The translations under genes and the position numbers were made by a program. The notes under the pieces were generated by a model that worked only from the letters and a program-made list of their open reading frames with translations, had not been told where the DNA came from and searched no databases. 64,000 nucleotides of DNA from Roseibacillus sp. GTDB taxonomy: Bacteria > Verrucomicrobiota > Verrucomicrobiia > Verrucomicrobiales > Akkermansiaceae. The stretch covers positions 1 through 64,000 of the forward strand of contig JAQWTV010000066.1 in NCBI GenBank assembly GCA_029242545.1, written 5' to 3'. Every line of letters starts with the position of its first letter. Position 1 is the first letter of the stretch. This document shows positions 18,519 to 29,812 of this stretch, piece after piece.

Positions 18519-21110
18519 ATGGGTCTCGAAAAAATAACGATCAAACTTCAAGAGGCGCTCCAGGGAGCACAGCGATTGGCATCCAAGTCCGGCCATGCTG
18601 AGTTAAAATGTGAGCATGTTCTCCTTGGGCTTATACAGCAGGAAGAGGGACTGGCAGCCTCTTTGCTCGAGAAAGCCGATGTCGATATTACAGGGCTGAA
18701 AGCAAGGCTAATCAGCGCCCTTGATGGAGAACCGCGGGTAGAGGGCGTCAGTGGCCAGCCACAGTTGGATAGAAACCTCAGAGCCACGCTGGATTTTGCT
18801 GATGAGATTCGGTCGGAGATGAGTGACGACTTTCTCAGTGTTGAACACGTTCTTCTAGGTCTGATGAAAGTAGCTGGATCCGGAAACGAGCTCCTTGTTG
18901 GAGCAGGTGCTACTGTGGAAGGTTTGAAGAATTCTTTGCGAGAGGTGAGGGGAAGCCAGACCGTCACGGATGAAAACCCTGAGGGAAAATATGAAACTCT
19001 CGAGAAGTATGGGACTGATCTCTGCGCCCTTGCGCGAGAAGGAAAAATCGATCCTGTCATTGGCAGAGATGGAGAGGTGCGAAGGGTGATGCAGGTGCTT
19101 TCCAGGCGGACAAAAAATAATCCCGTTTTGATTGGGGAGCCAGGCACCGGCAAGACGGCCATCGTAGAAGGGCTTGCCCGGCGCATCGTAGGAGGAGATG
19201 TGCCGAACTCGATGCAGAATAAGAGGGTTATTGCGATGGATCTTGGAGCCATGATTGCGGGAGCAAAGTATCGAGGTGAGTTTGAGGACCGCTTGAAGGC
19301 TTTCCTCAAGGAAGTCACGGAGTCCCAGGGTGAGATCATCCTGTTTATCGACGAGCTTCATACAATCGTTGGTGCTGGAGCAAGCGAAGGAGCCGTTGAT
19401 GCTTCCAACCTTCTAAAGCCCCAGCTGGCCCGTGGTGAGCTGCGTACAATTGGAGCAACGACGCCGACTGAGTATCGCAATTATGTGGAAAAGGATACGG
19501 CCCTCGAGCGTCGTTTTCAGCCGGTCAGGGTCGAGGAGCCTTCAGTTGAAGACTCGATCGCAATCCTCCGAGGGCTCAAGGAGCGTTATGAAATTCACCA
19601 TGGAGTGCGAATCCAGGACTGTGCGCTGGTAGCAGCAGCACAGTTAGGAGATCGATATATCTCGGCCCGATTTCTTCCAGATAAGGCGGTGGATCTCGTT
19701 GATGAGGCCGCGTCGCAGCTTAAGATTGAACTAGATTCTAAGCCGACAGATCTTGACCAGGTTGAGAGGCAGCTGATGCAACTCGAGATGGAGCGGCAGG
19801 CTCTGGAAAAGGAATCAGATACAGCAAGTCTCGAGCGTTTGGAGCGGGTAGAAGGAGAGATTTCCAGCCTTCGGGAAAGATCCGGAATCCTGACCGCGCA
19901 GTGGAATAGTGAGAGGGCTCTTATCAATGAGGTGCGTGGTCTTCAAGAGCTCATCGATCAGCTGAAGACAGAGGCTGAGCAGGCAAAGCGCATAGGGGAT
20001 CTTGCCCGGGCCTCTGAGTTAACCTATGGATCCCTGCCCGATGCTGAGAGTGAACTGGAGAGTGCAAAGGATCGCCTCGGGGCAAGAAATTCGGATCTGC
20101 AGCTCCTGCGAGAGGAGGTAACAGAAGATGATATCGCAAGGGTTGTAGCTTCATGGACTGGAATTCCCGTGGACAGACTGCGCGAAGGGGAGCGGGATAA
20201 GCTGGTAGAGATGGAAAGCCGTATTGGTAAGCGGGTTGTCGGTCAGGAGGATGCAATCGGAGCGGTTGCCAATGCGATTCGGCGTGCCCGGGCGGGCTTG
20301 CAGGACGAGAATCGACCTATAGGATCCTTTATGTTCCTTGGATCGACAGGGGTGGGCAAAACAGAGCTTTCCAAGGCTCTCGCGGAATTCCTTTTTGATA
20401 AGGAGGATTCCATGGTGAGGATCGATATGTCGGAGTATATGGAGAAGCATAGTGTCTCCCGCCTTATTGGTGCTCCTCCTGGATATGTCGGTTACGAGGA
20501 GGGTGGACAGTTGAGCGAACACGTGCGTAGGAATCCCTACTCAGTGGTTCTGCTGGACGAGATCGAGAAGGCCCATCCTGAGGTGTTTAATGTTCTCCTG
20601 CAGATCCTTGATGATGGACGAGTCACCGACGGACAGGGGAGAACGGTGGATTTTCGTAATACAGTCCTGATCATGACCTCAAATATTGGTGGAGAATTGC
20701 TTGCTAGAGAGGGAAATCCCGAGCAGCAGGAGGCCGGAGTCATGGGGGCCCTGCGCGGGCATTTCCGTCCGGAGTTTCTTAACAGGGTCGATGAGACTGT
20801 ACTTTTCCACCGTCTTGGAAGAGAAGAGCTGAAAAGAATTGTGCGGCTACAACTGGAGAGGGTGAAGGCAAGGTTGTGCCGGAAGGGTCTTGGCTTGCGA
20901 ATTAGCAAGGAGTCCGAGAATTTTCTTGCGGATGAGGGTTATGACCCAGTTTACGGGGCAAGACCCCTTAAGAGGGCTATTCAAAAGTGCCTACTAGACC
21001 CGCTTAGTATGCAAGTTCTCGAGGGCGTCTTAAAGGAGGGCGATGCGATAGAAGTGGAAATCCGAGATGGAGAGATGATCTGTCAGCTAGCCCAGAAGAA
21101 GGCCGCTTGA
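18519..21110 (+). CDS. clpB: ATP-dependent chaperone ClpB
   Basis: Two AAA+ modules ([31 protein letters not shown]), Clp N-domains, ClpB-type middle coiled coil, [21 protein letters not shown]. Confidence 0.93.
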   Translation: MGLEKITIKLQEALQGAQRLASKSGHAELKCEHVLLGLIQQEEGLAASLLEKADVDITGLKARLISALDGEPRVEGVSGQPQLDRNLRATLDFADEIRSEMSDDFLSVEHVLLGLMKVAGSGNELLVGAGATVEGLKNSLREVRGSQTVTDENPEGKYETLEKYGTDLCALAREGKIDPVIGRDGEVRRVMQVLSRRTKNNPVLIGEPGTGKTAIVEGLARRIVGGDVPNSMQNKRVIAMDLGAMIAGAKYRGEFEDRLKAFLKEVTESQGEIILFIDELHTIVGAGASEGAVDASNLLKPQLARGELRTIGATTPTEYRNYVEKDTALERRFQPVRVEEPSVEDSIAILRGLKERYEIHHGVRIQDCALVAAAQLGDRYISARFLPDKAVDLVDEAASQLKIELDSKPTDLDQVERQLMQLEMERQALEKESDTASLERLERVEGEISSLRERSGILTAQWNSERALINEVRGLQELIDQLKTEAEQAKRIGDLARASELTYGSLPDAESELESAKDRLGARNSDLQLLREEVTEDDIARVVASWTGIPVDRLREGERDKLVEMESRIGKRVVGQEDAIGAVANAIRRARAGLQDENRPIGSFMFLGSTGVGKTELSKALAEFLFDKEDSMVRIDMSEYMEKHSVSRLIGAPPGYVGYEEGGQLSEHVRRNPYSVVLLDEIEKAHPEVFNVLLQILDDGRVTDGQGRTVDFRNTVLIMTSNIGGELLAREGNPEQQEAGVMGALRGHFRPEFLNRVDETVLFHRLGREELKRIVRLQLERVKARLCRKGLGLRISKESENFLADEGYDPVYGARPLKRAIQKCLLDPLSMQVLEGVLKEGDAIEVEIRDGEMICQLAQKKAA

Positions 21111-21130
21111 GAGGTTCCCGCGGGCCTCTT
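21109..21130. terminator. Hairpin between convergent clpB and M28 peptidase genes
   Basis: GAGAGG-TTCCCGCGGG-CCTCTT, 6-bp stem with one wobble, inner CCCGCGGG palindrome. Confidence 0.4.
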
Positions 21131-23595
21131 CAGAATAAGGGAGACTTTAGAGTCACCTGCCGGAGAGTGATGGAGCGGTCTCCGGCGTGTGCGGGGCAGC
21201 CCGGGATCCGATCGCGATTTACTCGTAGGGTTTCGAGTTGGGGAGGAAGATTCGGAGTGATGCCGATAAGTGACATTGACAGGGTAGGGCGAGACTCCCA
21301 TGTGAGAGTCATTTCGAGGCCATCTTCCGGGACTCCCCGGAACACCAGGAGCTGCTGGCCATTGAGATCCGGTTCCGGCAACGGGATATCCATGCCAAGT
21401 GCATTGACCTCGGAGAGGCCCTCTGATTTGGCAATCCTGAGCTGGATTTCCTGGGATTCGATAGTTGGACGAAGGCGAATTCGCGCGCTATGAGACTGCT
21501 CTCTCGTATCCCATTTCAAGAGCTCAAGATCAGGGTTGGTCAGCTTTGCCCTGGGGGCAATGAAAAGAGAAGGCCCAAAAGGATAAAGGATCTCATCAGG
21601 GTTTGGGAATGGTTCAAGGGCTTTGGTGAGCGAGGTAGGAATGTCTCCCTCCCAGGATGATATTCCGACCTGGGCATCGTTCCTGCTAGCTGCCTCAAAG
21701 TAGGTCAGATTGATCTGTTGCGGGGATTCAGGAGTGAAGCTTGGAGATTGCAATGCGGTGTATCCGGCCCCTGCGGCCCCCACAAGCAGGAGGAAACAAA
21801 GACCTGAAGTAAGGCGTCTTGAGAGGAGGTGAAGCAGGGGGACGAGCGGAAGGGCGAGGACAATTACAAGGAAGGAGATCAACGGTGGGGCAGCGAATAC
21901 TCCAAGAGCAGTTGGAAGAAATTTGATGAGAGGAACAAGGACGAGGGAGGTAGCTGCTGCTACGAGAAGGCAGGAGGCAGGGAGGAGAGAGCGTCGCTTG
22001 CGATTGTGGCCACCAAGGAGGAATGAAACGAGGGCGGCAGTGAAGGCTGGAACTATGAGGATATATGAGAACCCCTCGGCCATAAAACTCAGGATCAGAG
22101 AGCCGATTGCGAGAGCGATTCCGTGGAGGAAATAGAAGACGACTGGATCGGTTCGAATGATCACGACAGTTGCAAGGGTAGACATGGCAGCAACGAAGGA
22201 GGGCACGAGGAGGTCGAAATGAAATCCGTCCGGCCAAGGAGATGAGGTAGAATCAAGATGCTGGAGGAGCGCGGCAGAGAGCCAGCCTAGCATAACTCCA
22301 ATTAAGACGATCAGAGCCCAGCAAATTCCTCCGTGGAGGAGGTCCCGTGTCTGCCAGCGAGCGGTGCTTCCTGAGGAAAGAAAGGAGAGGATAATCGAGA
22401 GAAGAATTGCTCCGGAAAACCAGAGGGAGCGTCCTGCAGGCCATGAGAGGATGAAGTGTGCTCCGACATCGGTGTAGACCGCGTCTTTGGAGGAAGAAGG
22501 GTCTGTCCACTCCGAGCGCAGGAGCTGACGAGTTATGGCAAGAGCGAGGTCGCCCTGATGTTGTAGGCTTCCAAGGTCAAGGTTTCCGGTGGTATCGAGA
22601 GGGGTATGATAATGCTTAGGGTTGCCGATAAAGGCAAAGTTGAGGCCGCTCAGACCTCGTTTCATAAAGACGGTAAGATCCGAGGAATTAGGCATTGTGC
22701 GGTAAATTGAGACATAAGCGGAGCTGCTTACCGGACGCTCAAGGCCTCGAGCCATCTGTTTCACGAGCCAAGAGTTTCCCTCTGAGCTTTCGAACATGAG
22801 ACTGGCTCCGGAACTCCCCCGGGCCTCCAGATTGATGACAATGCCGACCCGGTCTGCGAATTCGTTAAAACGGACGAATCCCCGGGCGCCAACGAGGCCT
22901 GCTTCCTCTCCGTCGGTAAAAAGGAGGAAAACAGGACGCGCGAGGGGCGTTTCCCTCATCAGGATGGAGGCAATTTCGATCAGTGATGCCACTGCAGCTG
23001 CGTCGTCACTGGCGCCGGGACCTGCAGCCACGGAGTCGTAGTGGCAGGCGAGGAGAATGGCTGGAAGATCTGGGTTAGAAGAGGGTAATTCGACAAGCAG
23101 GTTCCGAGCAAGCGTGAGGCTCGTGCCCTTTGTATTGCTTCTGCTCGAGACCCAATGGTCATTTTGCATGGGATCAAGCCCAAGTCCTTTCAGTGCCTCA
23201 ACGATTCTAAGGCCCAGTCGTTTGTTGGCGGCCGACCCGAGGGGATGAGGCTTGGAGTGGGGAAGGATCTTCTTGAGAGAATCGAATGCACGTTCCCCGG
23301 AAAAAGAATCTGCTGGTCCCTCCCTGCCGATGATCGGTGGCGGGTCATACCGCGTCGAAAGATAGCCCCCGAAGGTAAGGACAAGGGCCATCACCGCGAA
23401 GAGCGAGGTTTTTGGGTGATCCGCCAGAGACCATCTAGAGACAGGTCTGCTACTACTTCCGGGATCCATTAGAGATCGGTATCCTCGCAGGGTCATTGCT
23501 GGGGTCGATGCGGAAAGTTTTTTAGAATTGTGAGGTCTACCGCTTAAAACTCGCCTTCGGCCTTGTCCCTTAGTGTGGGAGTTGTCAGCCTTCAA
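21130..23595 (-). CDS. M28-family membrane metallopeptidase (ER-metallopeptidase-like); start likely 23496 or 23469
   Basis: ILLACHYDSVAAGPGASDDAAAVASLIEIA and LFTDGEEAGLVGARGF zinc peptidase motifs followed by multi-TM region; TTG at 23595 is the ORF-caller start. Confidence 0.85.
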   Translation of the reverse strand: MKADNSHTKGQGRRRVLSGRPHNSKKLSASTPAMTLRGYRSLMDPGSSSRPVSRWSLADHPKTSLFAVMALVLTFGGYLSTRYDPPPIIGREGPADSFSGERAFDSLKKILPHSKPHPLGSAANKRLGLRIVEALKGLGLDPMQNDHWVSSRSNTKGTSLTLARNLLVELPSSNPDLPAILLACHYDSVAAGPGASDDAAAVASLIEIASILMRETPLARPVFLLFTDGEEAGLVGARGFVRFNEFADRVGIVINLEARGSSGASLMFESSEGNSWLVKQMARGLERPVSSSAYVSIYRTMPNSSDLTVFMKRGLSGLNFAFIGNPKHYHTPLDTTGNLDLGSLQHQGDLALAITRQLLRSEWTDPSSSKDAVYTDVGAHFILSWPAGRSLWFSGAILLSIILSFLSSGSTARWQTRDLLHGGICWALIVLIGVMLGWLSAALLQHLDSTSSPWPDGFHFDLLVPSFVAAMSTLATVVIIRTDPVVFYFLHGIALAIGSLILSFMAEGFSYILIVPAFTAALVSFLLGGHNRKRRSLLPASCLLVAAATSLVLVPLIKFLPTALGVFAAPPLISFLVIVLALPLVPLLHLLSRRLTSGLCFLLLVGAAGAGYTALQSPSFTPESPQQINLTYFEAASRNDAQVGISSWEGDIPTSLTKALEPFPNPDEILYPFGPSLFIAPRAKLTNPDLELLKWDTREQSHSARIRLRPTIESQEIQLRIAKSEGLSEVNALGMDIPLPEPDLNGQQLLVFRGVPEDGLEMTLTWESRPTLSMSLIGITPNLPPQLETLRVNRDRIPGCPAHAGDRSITLRQVTLKSPLF

Positions 23596-23597
23596 AA

Positions 23598-25304
23598 ATG
23601 AAGGTCTTCCCCGGCTGCTTTCGCCAATTACTGCTCCTCGGTTCCGTTCTCCTTCTCGGTGATGGAATTCTTCTCGCTCAGGACTCGGAGACGAATTCTC
23701 TGGCTCCGGCTGCTGAGGTTGTACCGCCAGAGGAAGCCACGCCAGCGGTAGAGCAAAGTAAATCGGTCGACGAGCGCATTAACGAGGGATTCCTTGAGGC
23801 AACTGGCTGGTTCGTTAAAGCCATTTTTTCTTCCATCCGAATTGCGGATTATGACGTTCTCTGGGTCATTCTCTGGTTGGCTGCGGCAGGGATCGTCTTC
23901 ACGGCGGTTTTCAAGGCCATCAATATCCGAGCTTTTCCTCTAGCATTGCGAACAGTCAGGGGGAAATACAGCGGCCCGGATGATCCCGGTAATATCTCGC
24001 ACTTCCAGGCACTCGCGACCGCAGTCTCGGGAACGGTAGGCCTTGGGAACATCGCAGGAGTCGCGATCGGTATTTCCATTGCTGGTCCGGGAGTTGCGTT
24101 CTGGCTCTTTCTCAGTGGTTTCCTGGGAATGGCTACCAAGTTCGCCGAGTGCACCCTTGGGGTAAAATATCGGAGCATCGACGGAGAGGGGCATGTTCAG
24201 GGTGGCCCCATGTATTACCTGAAGCGAGGAATGGCGGAGCGTGGACTGGGTCCGGTCGGTGCCATCCTTGCGGTGTTCTTCGCGATCTTTTGTGTGTTCG
24301 CGTCGTTCGGGGGTGGAAACATCTTCCAGGTCAACCAAGTTACCCAGCAACTTATCAATGTTGCCGGAGAGGATAGTTTCTTCGCATCGAATCAGTGGGT
24401 GTTCGGTCTGATGATGGCGCTGGTAACAGCGCTGGTAATCATTGGAGGGATTAAATCGATTGCCAAGGTCACCTCGAAACTAGTTCCTACGATGTGCGTA
24501 ATTTACATTCTGAGCGCTCTCCTTGTGCTTGTGGTGAACGCCGAGGCGATTCCCGGAGCGATTGGCATGATCGTAACCGAGGCGTTTCAGCCTCGTGCTG
24601 CGGTAACGGGCGGGATTCTGGCAGCGTTTATTTGGGGTATGCGTCGGGCTACCTTTTCTAATGAGGCGGGAATCGGATCTGCGCCTATTGCTCATTCGGC
24701 AGCCCGGACGCGTAAGCCTGCATCGGAGGGCGTGGTAGCGCTCCTCGAGCCCTTCGTGGATACAGTTATTGTGTGCTCAATGACTTCCCTGGTCATCGTT
24801 ACAACGATGCAGTTCGATGGTGAGACAGCGAACTTTACGGTGAACGGTCAGGCCTTCGAACTCGGTCGGGATGCGAACAACAGCTCTTCGTTCGGAATCG
24901 GGCTCACCTCGGCTGCTTTTGAAACTGTGAACTCCGGATTCAGGTATCTCCTCTTTATTTGTGTCCTTCTGTTTGCGTTTTCCACTCTGGTGACATGGAG
25001 TTATTACGGTCTTCAAGCGTGGCAATATCTCTTTGGAAAGAACCAGGCTCTGGAGCTTACCTATAAGACAGTCTTCTGCCTTATAATTATCGCTGGAGCC
25101 TCGGCCAATGTTGGTAATGCGGTCGACTTCTCGGATGCTGCCTTATTTGCAATGAGTATCCCGAACCTCATCGGAGTCTATTTTATGATTCCGATTATCA
25201 GGAGGGAATACGCCAAGTTCCAACATTTTGCCGATAGAGTTGATAAAGGGTCGTCCCTTGAGGAAGCGGATGCCTCCGCTGAAAAGGCCTTTCCGGACCA
25301 GTAA
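23598..25304 (+). CDS. Sodium:alanine/glycine symporter (AGCS family)
   Basis: GTVGLGNIAGVAIGISIAGPGVAFWL, EAGIGSAPIAHSAARTRKPASEGVVALLEPFVDT. Confidence 0.92.
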   Translation: MKVFPGCFRQLLLLGSVLLLGDGILLAQDSETNSLAPAAEVVPPEEATPAVEQSKSVDERINEGFLEATGWFVKAIFSSIRIADYDVLWVILWLAAAGIVFTAVFKAINIRAFPLALRTVRGKYSGPDDPGNISHFQALATAVSGTVGLGNIAGVAIGISIAGPGVAFWLFLSGFLGMATKFAECTLGVKYRSIDGEGHVQGGPMYYLKRGMAERGLGPVGAILAVFFAIFCVFASFGGGNIFQVNQVTQQLINVAGEDSFFASNQWVFGLMMALVTALVIIGGIKSIAKVTSKLVPTMCVIYILSALLVLVVNAEAIPGAIGMIVTEAFQPRAAVTGGILAAFIWGMRRATFSNEAGIGSAPIAHSAARTRKPASEGVVALLEPFVDTVIVCSMTSLVIVTTMQFDGETANFTVNGQAFELGRDANNSSSFGIGLTSAAFETVNSGFRYLLFICVLLFAFSTLVTWSYYGLQAWQYLFGKNQALELTYKTVFCLIIIAGASANVGNAVDFSDAALFAMSIPNLIGVYFMIPIIRREYAKFQHFADRVDKGSSLEEADASAEKAFPDQ

Positions 25305-25323
25305 AAGGGGATAAGCTGATTCG

Positions 25324-27342
25324 ATGGCGCGCAAATATACTCTGGAGCGTCCGACCACCAGTGGTGCGTCCGGGATTGATTTTGCGGAGGACCTTAACGA
25401 GCAGCAGCTTGCAGCGGTGTCTTCGCCGCCGGGTCCGGCTCTCGTGATTGCAGGGGCAGGCTCTGGTAAGACCCGAACCCTGACTTATCGGGTGGCCTAT
25501 CTTCTCGACCGTGGAATCGAGCCCCGAAATATTCTGCTTCTCACCTTCACGAATAAAGCTTCCAAGGAGATGCTTGAGCGTGTCAGGTCGCTGGTTCCCC
25601 GGGATGTGAGCGAAATGTGGGGTGGGACATTCCACTCGGTTGGGAATCGGATTCTAAGGCGGCATGCGGAAGAGATCGGATTGACAAAGTCGTTCTCGAT
25701 TATGGACCGGGATGACCAGAAGTCATTGATGAATACGGTGATCGCCGAGTGCGAGATTGATACTACTGCGAGACGTTTCCCCAAGCCGGACGTGCTTATC
25801 TCTATTTTCAGCCTGATCGAAAACACGGGAATCGCTCTCGAGGACCTTCTGGAAGATCGCTATCCCTATTTTGAAGAATGGGCAGAAGAGATTGCGAGGG
25901 TAGAGGCGCGCTATCGTGTGAAGAAGCGTCAGATTAACTCTGTGGACTTTGACGATCTTCTAGTGCTGACTCTGAAGCTTCTGCAGGAAAACGAGGAATT
26001 ACGCGGGCTCTACCAGAAGCGATTTCAGTATGTTCTGGTTGACGAGTTTCAGGATACGAACCATGTGCAAAGTGAACTGGTAGATCTTTTAGTGGGGGAG
26101 GGCCAGAGCCTTATGGTGGTAGGGGATGACGCCCAGTCGATTTACTCGTGGAGAGGGGCGGACATGGATAACATCTTGAGCTTTCCTGAGCGTTACCCTG
26201 ACGCGCAGGTCTACCGGATCGAGAAGAATTATCGCAGTGTTCCGGAAATTCTTGAGCTCTCGAATTCGGCGATCAAGGCCAACCGTCATCGCTTCGAAAA
26301 GGATCTGGAGGCAGCGCGGGAGGGTGGAGCGATGATGCCGGCATTGGTATCGCTGGAGGACCCCAATTCACAGGCTCAATTCGTCGCCCAGCGTATTCTC
26401 GAGTTGCGGGAGGAGGGGGTGGAACTTGAGGAAATCGCAGTCCTCTACCGGGCTCATCATCAGAGCATGACTCTTCAGATGGAGCTAAAGAATCGAGGTA
26501 TTCCTTTCCAGATCACCAGTGGTCTGCGCTTCTTCGAGCAAGCTCATATCAAGGATGTCGCTGCTTTCATGCGTTTCGTGACCAATCGCCGCGATGAAGT
26601 CAGTTTCAAACGGATGGTCTGCCTGCTCCCCGGGATTGGAGCAAAAGGTGCCAGCAAACTATGGAAAGGCTGGGCGGCAACCCCTCACGCTACGGCAGAG
26701 AATCCTCCTGCGGCTTTTTCTGATATTCTTGGAGATCTGCCGGTCCCCAAGAAGTCGGCATCCCACTGGGAGCAGCTGGGGCACACCCTTGATGAGCTAG
26801 TCAGTTCGGATGGTTTTGCGAGACCTTCCGAAATGATTTTCAGTGTTCTCGAGGGGGTCTACGACGAAGTGATGCGTGAGTCGTTCGATAATTATGAGCA
26901 TCGACGCTCGGACCTCGAGGAATTGATGAGTTACGCGGATCGATTTGACGATGTCCTTGAGTGCCTCGCCCAGCTCTCCCTCATGTCTGCAGTGGATGGG
27001 GATCCCAGTGGAAGTAAGGCCGAGTTGGATGCCGAGCAGGTTGTGCTCTCCTCTGTTCATCAGGCAAAGGGGCTGGAGTGGAGAGTTGTTTTTGTGATCT
27101 CCCTGACAGATGGAATGTTTCCAAACGGGAGAGTGCTTGATGCAGATGATGAGTATATGCTTGAAGAAGAGCGCCGGCTTTTCTACGTGGCGATCACGAG
27201 GGCGAAGGATGAGCTCTATCTCACCTATCCGCAGATCAATCCCAAGAGTTACTCTGGCGAGGTTATTCAGAGGCCTTCCCGCTTCCTCGATGACTGTCCT
27301 GCCGAATTGATGGAGGAGTGGCAGGTCTCAGGCGAGTGGTAA
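25324..27342 (+). CDS. UvrD/Rep/PcrA-family ATP-dependent helicase
   Basis: IAGAGSGKTRTLTYRVAYLL, VDEFQDTN, GDDAQSIYSWRGAD, VHQAKGLEW, LFYVAITRAKDELYLTYP. Confidence 0.92.
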   Translation: MARKYTLERPTTSGASGIDFAEDLNEQQLAAVSSPPGPALVIAGAGSGKTRTLTYRVAYLLDRGIEPRNILLLTFTNKASKEMLERVRSLVPRDVSEMWGGTFHSVGNRILRRHAEEIGLTKSFSIMDRDDQKSLMNTVIAECEIDTTARRFPKPDVLISIFSLIENTGIALEDLLEDRYPYFEEWAEEIARVEARYRVKKRQINSVDFDDLLVLTLKLLQENEELRGLYQKRFQYVLVDEFQDTNHVQSELVDLLVGEGQSLMVVGDDAQSIYSWRGADMDNILSFPERYPDAQVYRIEKNYRSVPEILELSNSAIKANRHRFEKDLEAAREGGAMMPALVSLEDPNSQAQFVAQRILELREEGVELEEIAVLYRAHHQSMTLQMELKNRGIPFQITSGLRFFEQAHIKDVAAFMRFVTNRRDEVSFKRMVCLLPGIGAKGASKLWKGWAATPHATAENPPAAFSDILGDLPVPKKSASHWEQLGHTLDELVSSDGFARPSEMIFSVLEGVYDEVMRESFDNYEHRRSDLEELMSYADRFDDVLECLAQLSLMSAVDGDPSGSKAELDAEQVVLSSVHQAKGLEWRVVFVISLTDGMFPNGRVLDADDEYMLEEERRLFYVAITRAKDELYLTYPQINPKSYSGEVIQRPSRFLDDCPAELMEEWQVSGEW

Positions 27343-27354
27343 AAAGAACCTTTC

Positions 27355-29223
27355 TTAGCAGCTTCTTCCGCCATCGGGAAGAGTTTCGGTGGATCCGGAC
27401 AGATCTTCAATTACACCCCGCGCACGAGGCCACGCTGCTTTCGCCTCCAGAATGATCCAGAGCTGCAGAGCGATAGTCGCTAGTCCCAGAACTGCGAGGA
27501 GGAATTGAGAGTTCTGGAAAAATTCATAGACTTTGATCGTCATCGCGATTCCGGGGAGAATGAGCATCACGACAGTAGGGGGTATGATAAACCAGATGGG
27601 AAGAGAGCGACGCCATAACCAGAATGTGATCACGAGGAAGGCAAGGCCAGCCAGGAGTTGATTGGTCGCCCCAAAGAGAGGCCAGAGGATCAGGCCTCCC
27701 TTGCCAGCTGATTGCAGCGTCCAGGTGACCTCGGGACCGGGAGGCGGCAGGGCGGCAAGAGCTCCGGCAAGAAGAATCGCGAAGATCGTGGCGCCATGCT
27801 TGTTGCTGAGAACGGTGAGCGGGCGAAGAAGTAAGGGCGAGGAAGGATGCTTTTTGCTACTCGTGAAGGTTGAGGCCAGTTCCTGCACAACGTATCTCTG
27901 CAGACGACAGGCGGTATCGAGGGTGGTGGCAGCAAACGAGGCGACAAAGACTCCCATCAAGGCTACCGCGAACGGGGCCTTCAGTCCCAAGACGACAAGG
28001 AAGTTGGCAGAGCCCTCTACAAAGGCGCCTATCTTGGCTGCGAGGCTGCCCGCCGCAGACCATGAGCCGTAGCGGGCATCATACGCAGCACTCCCGAACA
28101 GGGTCTCGCCGTCAGCTTGAGCTCCCAAACCCAGACCTGCGACGCAGGCAAGAATAACAAGAACGGCAAGGAATCCCTCGGTGATCATCGAACCGTATCC
28201 TACGAAGAGGGCATCAGACTCTGACTTCAGCTGCTTGGAGGAGGTTCCTGAGGAAACGAGGCAGTGAAAACCGGAGATTGCACCACAAGCGATCGTGATA
28301 AAGAGGAAGGGAAAGAGAGAAGGGGCCCCGTCTGGGGCGGAACGAAAGGCCGGAGCCACAATTTCCAGCGCCTGACGCTCTGCTCCAGGATTCGGAGGAG
28401 CCCCTCCGATGAAAGCTGCCGCTATCAAGCCAGCCACGATGAGGCCGAGAGTAGAAATAAGCTGAAGCGAATTGATGAAATCCCGGGGTTGAAGGAGGGC
28501 CCAGACTGGTAAAACCGAGGCGATATAGGAGTAGACGAGAAGAATGCACACCCAGGCTATGGTCGGCATGGAAGCAAGGGTCTCGTTTATTGTTGCGAGG
28601 AAGCCAATGTTTCCGAAAGCGACGGTGAGATACATGATGCCCAGTGTTACGAGCGAGGGAACAACGAGGTTTACTCCGTGCCGGTAGAGGTAGACTCCAA
28701 TTGCCACAGCGATGGGGATTTGAACGAGACAGGGAAGGATAGCGGATGGGTATTGCTTTAGGACTGCTGCAATGACCAATCCGAAAATGGCGAGGACGAT
28801 TGTGAGGGCGAGAAAGAGAACAGAGAGAAAAAGAAGCCTCGTGCGCTGGCTCAGAACGCGTCCGGCAATGTCTCCCACGGTTTGGCCGCGATTTCGGATT
28901 GAAACCACCAGTGAGCCAAAGTCGTGGACCGCTCCGATAAGAATGGACCCAAAGAGCACCCACAAGAGGGCCGGCACCCAGCCCCAGATGACAGCAAGAG
29001 CAGGTCCAACAATAGGTCCAGTACCTGCAATGCTGGTAAAGTGATGCCCAAATATGACGCTCTTCCTGGTAGGAACGTAGTCATTTCCATCCTCCATCTC
29101 CTGGGAAGGAACCCGGGCTTTGGGGTCCAGCTTGAAGATCTTCCGGGCGAGAAATCTGCCGTAGGTGTGATACGCGACAAGGTAGAAAACAAAAGCGCCC
29201 AGCGCGATGGCAAGAGTCTGCAT
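27355..29223 (-). CDS. cstA: Carbon starvation protein A family transporter
   Basis: HHFTSIAGTGPIVGPALAVIWGWVPALLWVLFGSI, FHCLVSSGTSSKQL. Confidence 0.92.
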   Translation of the reverse strand: MQTLAIALGAFVFYLVAYHTYGRFLARKIFKLDPKARVPSQEMEDGNDYVPTRKSVIFGHHFTSIAGTGPIVGPALAVIWGWVPALLWVLFGSILIGAVHDFGSLVVSIRNRGQTVGDIAGRVLSQRTRLLFLSVLFLALTIVLAIFGLVIAAVLKQYPSAILPCLVQIPIAVAIGVYLYRHGVNLVVPSLVTLGIMYLTVAFGNIGFLATINETLASMPTIAWVCILLVYSYIASVLPVWALLQPRDFINSLQLISTLGLIVAGLIAAAFIGGAPPNPGAERQALEIVAPAFRSAPDGAPSLFPFLFITIACGAISGFHCLVSSGTSSKQLKSESDALFVGYGSMITEGFLAVLVILACVAGLGLGAQADGETLFGSAAYDARYGSWSAAGSLAAKIGAFVEGSANFLVVLGLKAPFAVALMGVFVASFAATTLDTACRLQRYVVQELASTFTSSKKHPSSPLLLRPLTVLSNKHGATIFAILLAGALAALPPPGPEVTWTLQSAGKGGLILWPLFGATNQLLAGLAFLVITFWLWRRSLPIWFIIPPTVVMLILPGIAMTIKVYEFFQNSQFLLAVLGLATIALQLWIILEAKAAWPRARGVIEDLSGSTETLPDGGRSC

Positions 29224-29274
29224 GATCTAGGAGATTCAGGTGGTGAGGAGGGCAGTCGCCAAACGGTCAGAAGT

Positions 29275-29784
29275 TCACCGGTCTGATTCGTCTGCGTTAT
29301 ATTTTGCGGGAGAGAGCGCGTCAAACACAGGCCCGGGCACGTAGCGCCGAACGGTATCCTCCCACCCCTCCGGGCCGATTAACCCCTTGATCATACTGGA
29401 GCTAAGCTCTGCGATATCACGGGGCGGCATCAGGAATATTGTTGTGATCTCTGGCGCAAGGTCTGAGTTGATATGGCGCATCACTCGCTCATATTCGTAG
29501 TCATCAGCGGTCCTGACACCGCGTAGGATGTAAGCCGCTTTCTTCTCCTTCGCGTAATCTACCAGATAGCGGTTATCAAAATGAGAGATCTCAAGACGCT
29601 CGCAGGATGGGACCGAGGCCTTTAGTAGCCTGAGTCGTTCCTCGATGCTGAAGCTGTATTGCTTTCCGGGATTGGTTCCAATGGCAACTATCAGGCGGTC
29701 AAACAATTCCAACCCGCGTTGAATCATCCAGAGGTGACCGTTGGTCGGAGGGTCAAAGCTCCCTGCGTAAACAGCCGTATGCAT
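29275..29784 (-). CDS. coaD: Phosphopantetheine adenylyltransferase-like protein
   Basis: AVYAGSFDPPTNGHLWMIQRGLELFDRLIVAIGTNPGK, RGVRTADDYEYE, SSSMIKGL. Confidence 0.85.
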   Translation of the reverse strand: MHTAVYAGSFDPPTNGHLWMIQRGLELFDRLIVAIGTNPGKQYSFSIEERLRLLKASVPSCERLEISHFDNRYLVDYAKEKKAAYILRGVRTADDYEYERVMRHINSDLAPEITTIFLMPPRDIAELSSSMIKGLIGPEGWEDTVRRYVPGPVFDALSPAKYNADESDR

Positions 29785-29812
29785 GATGTTTCTGTCCTCC
29801 CTGCCGGAGGTT

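Noticed and set aside
18548-19339. 263-aa minus-strand ORF within clpB
   Set aside because: Shadow of the conserved AAA+ coding strand (Ser/Arg/Pro-rich translation).
28214-28963. 249-aa minus-strand ORF overlapping cstA in another frame
   Set aside because: cstA on the same strand has clear homology; the overlapping frame is S/R/H-rich with no domain.
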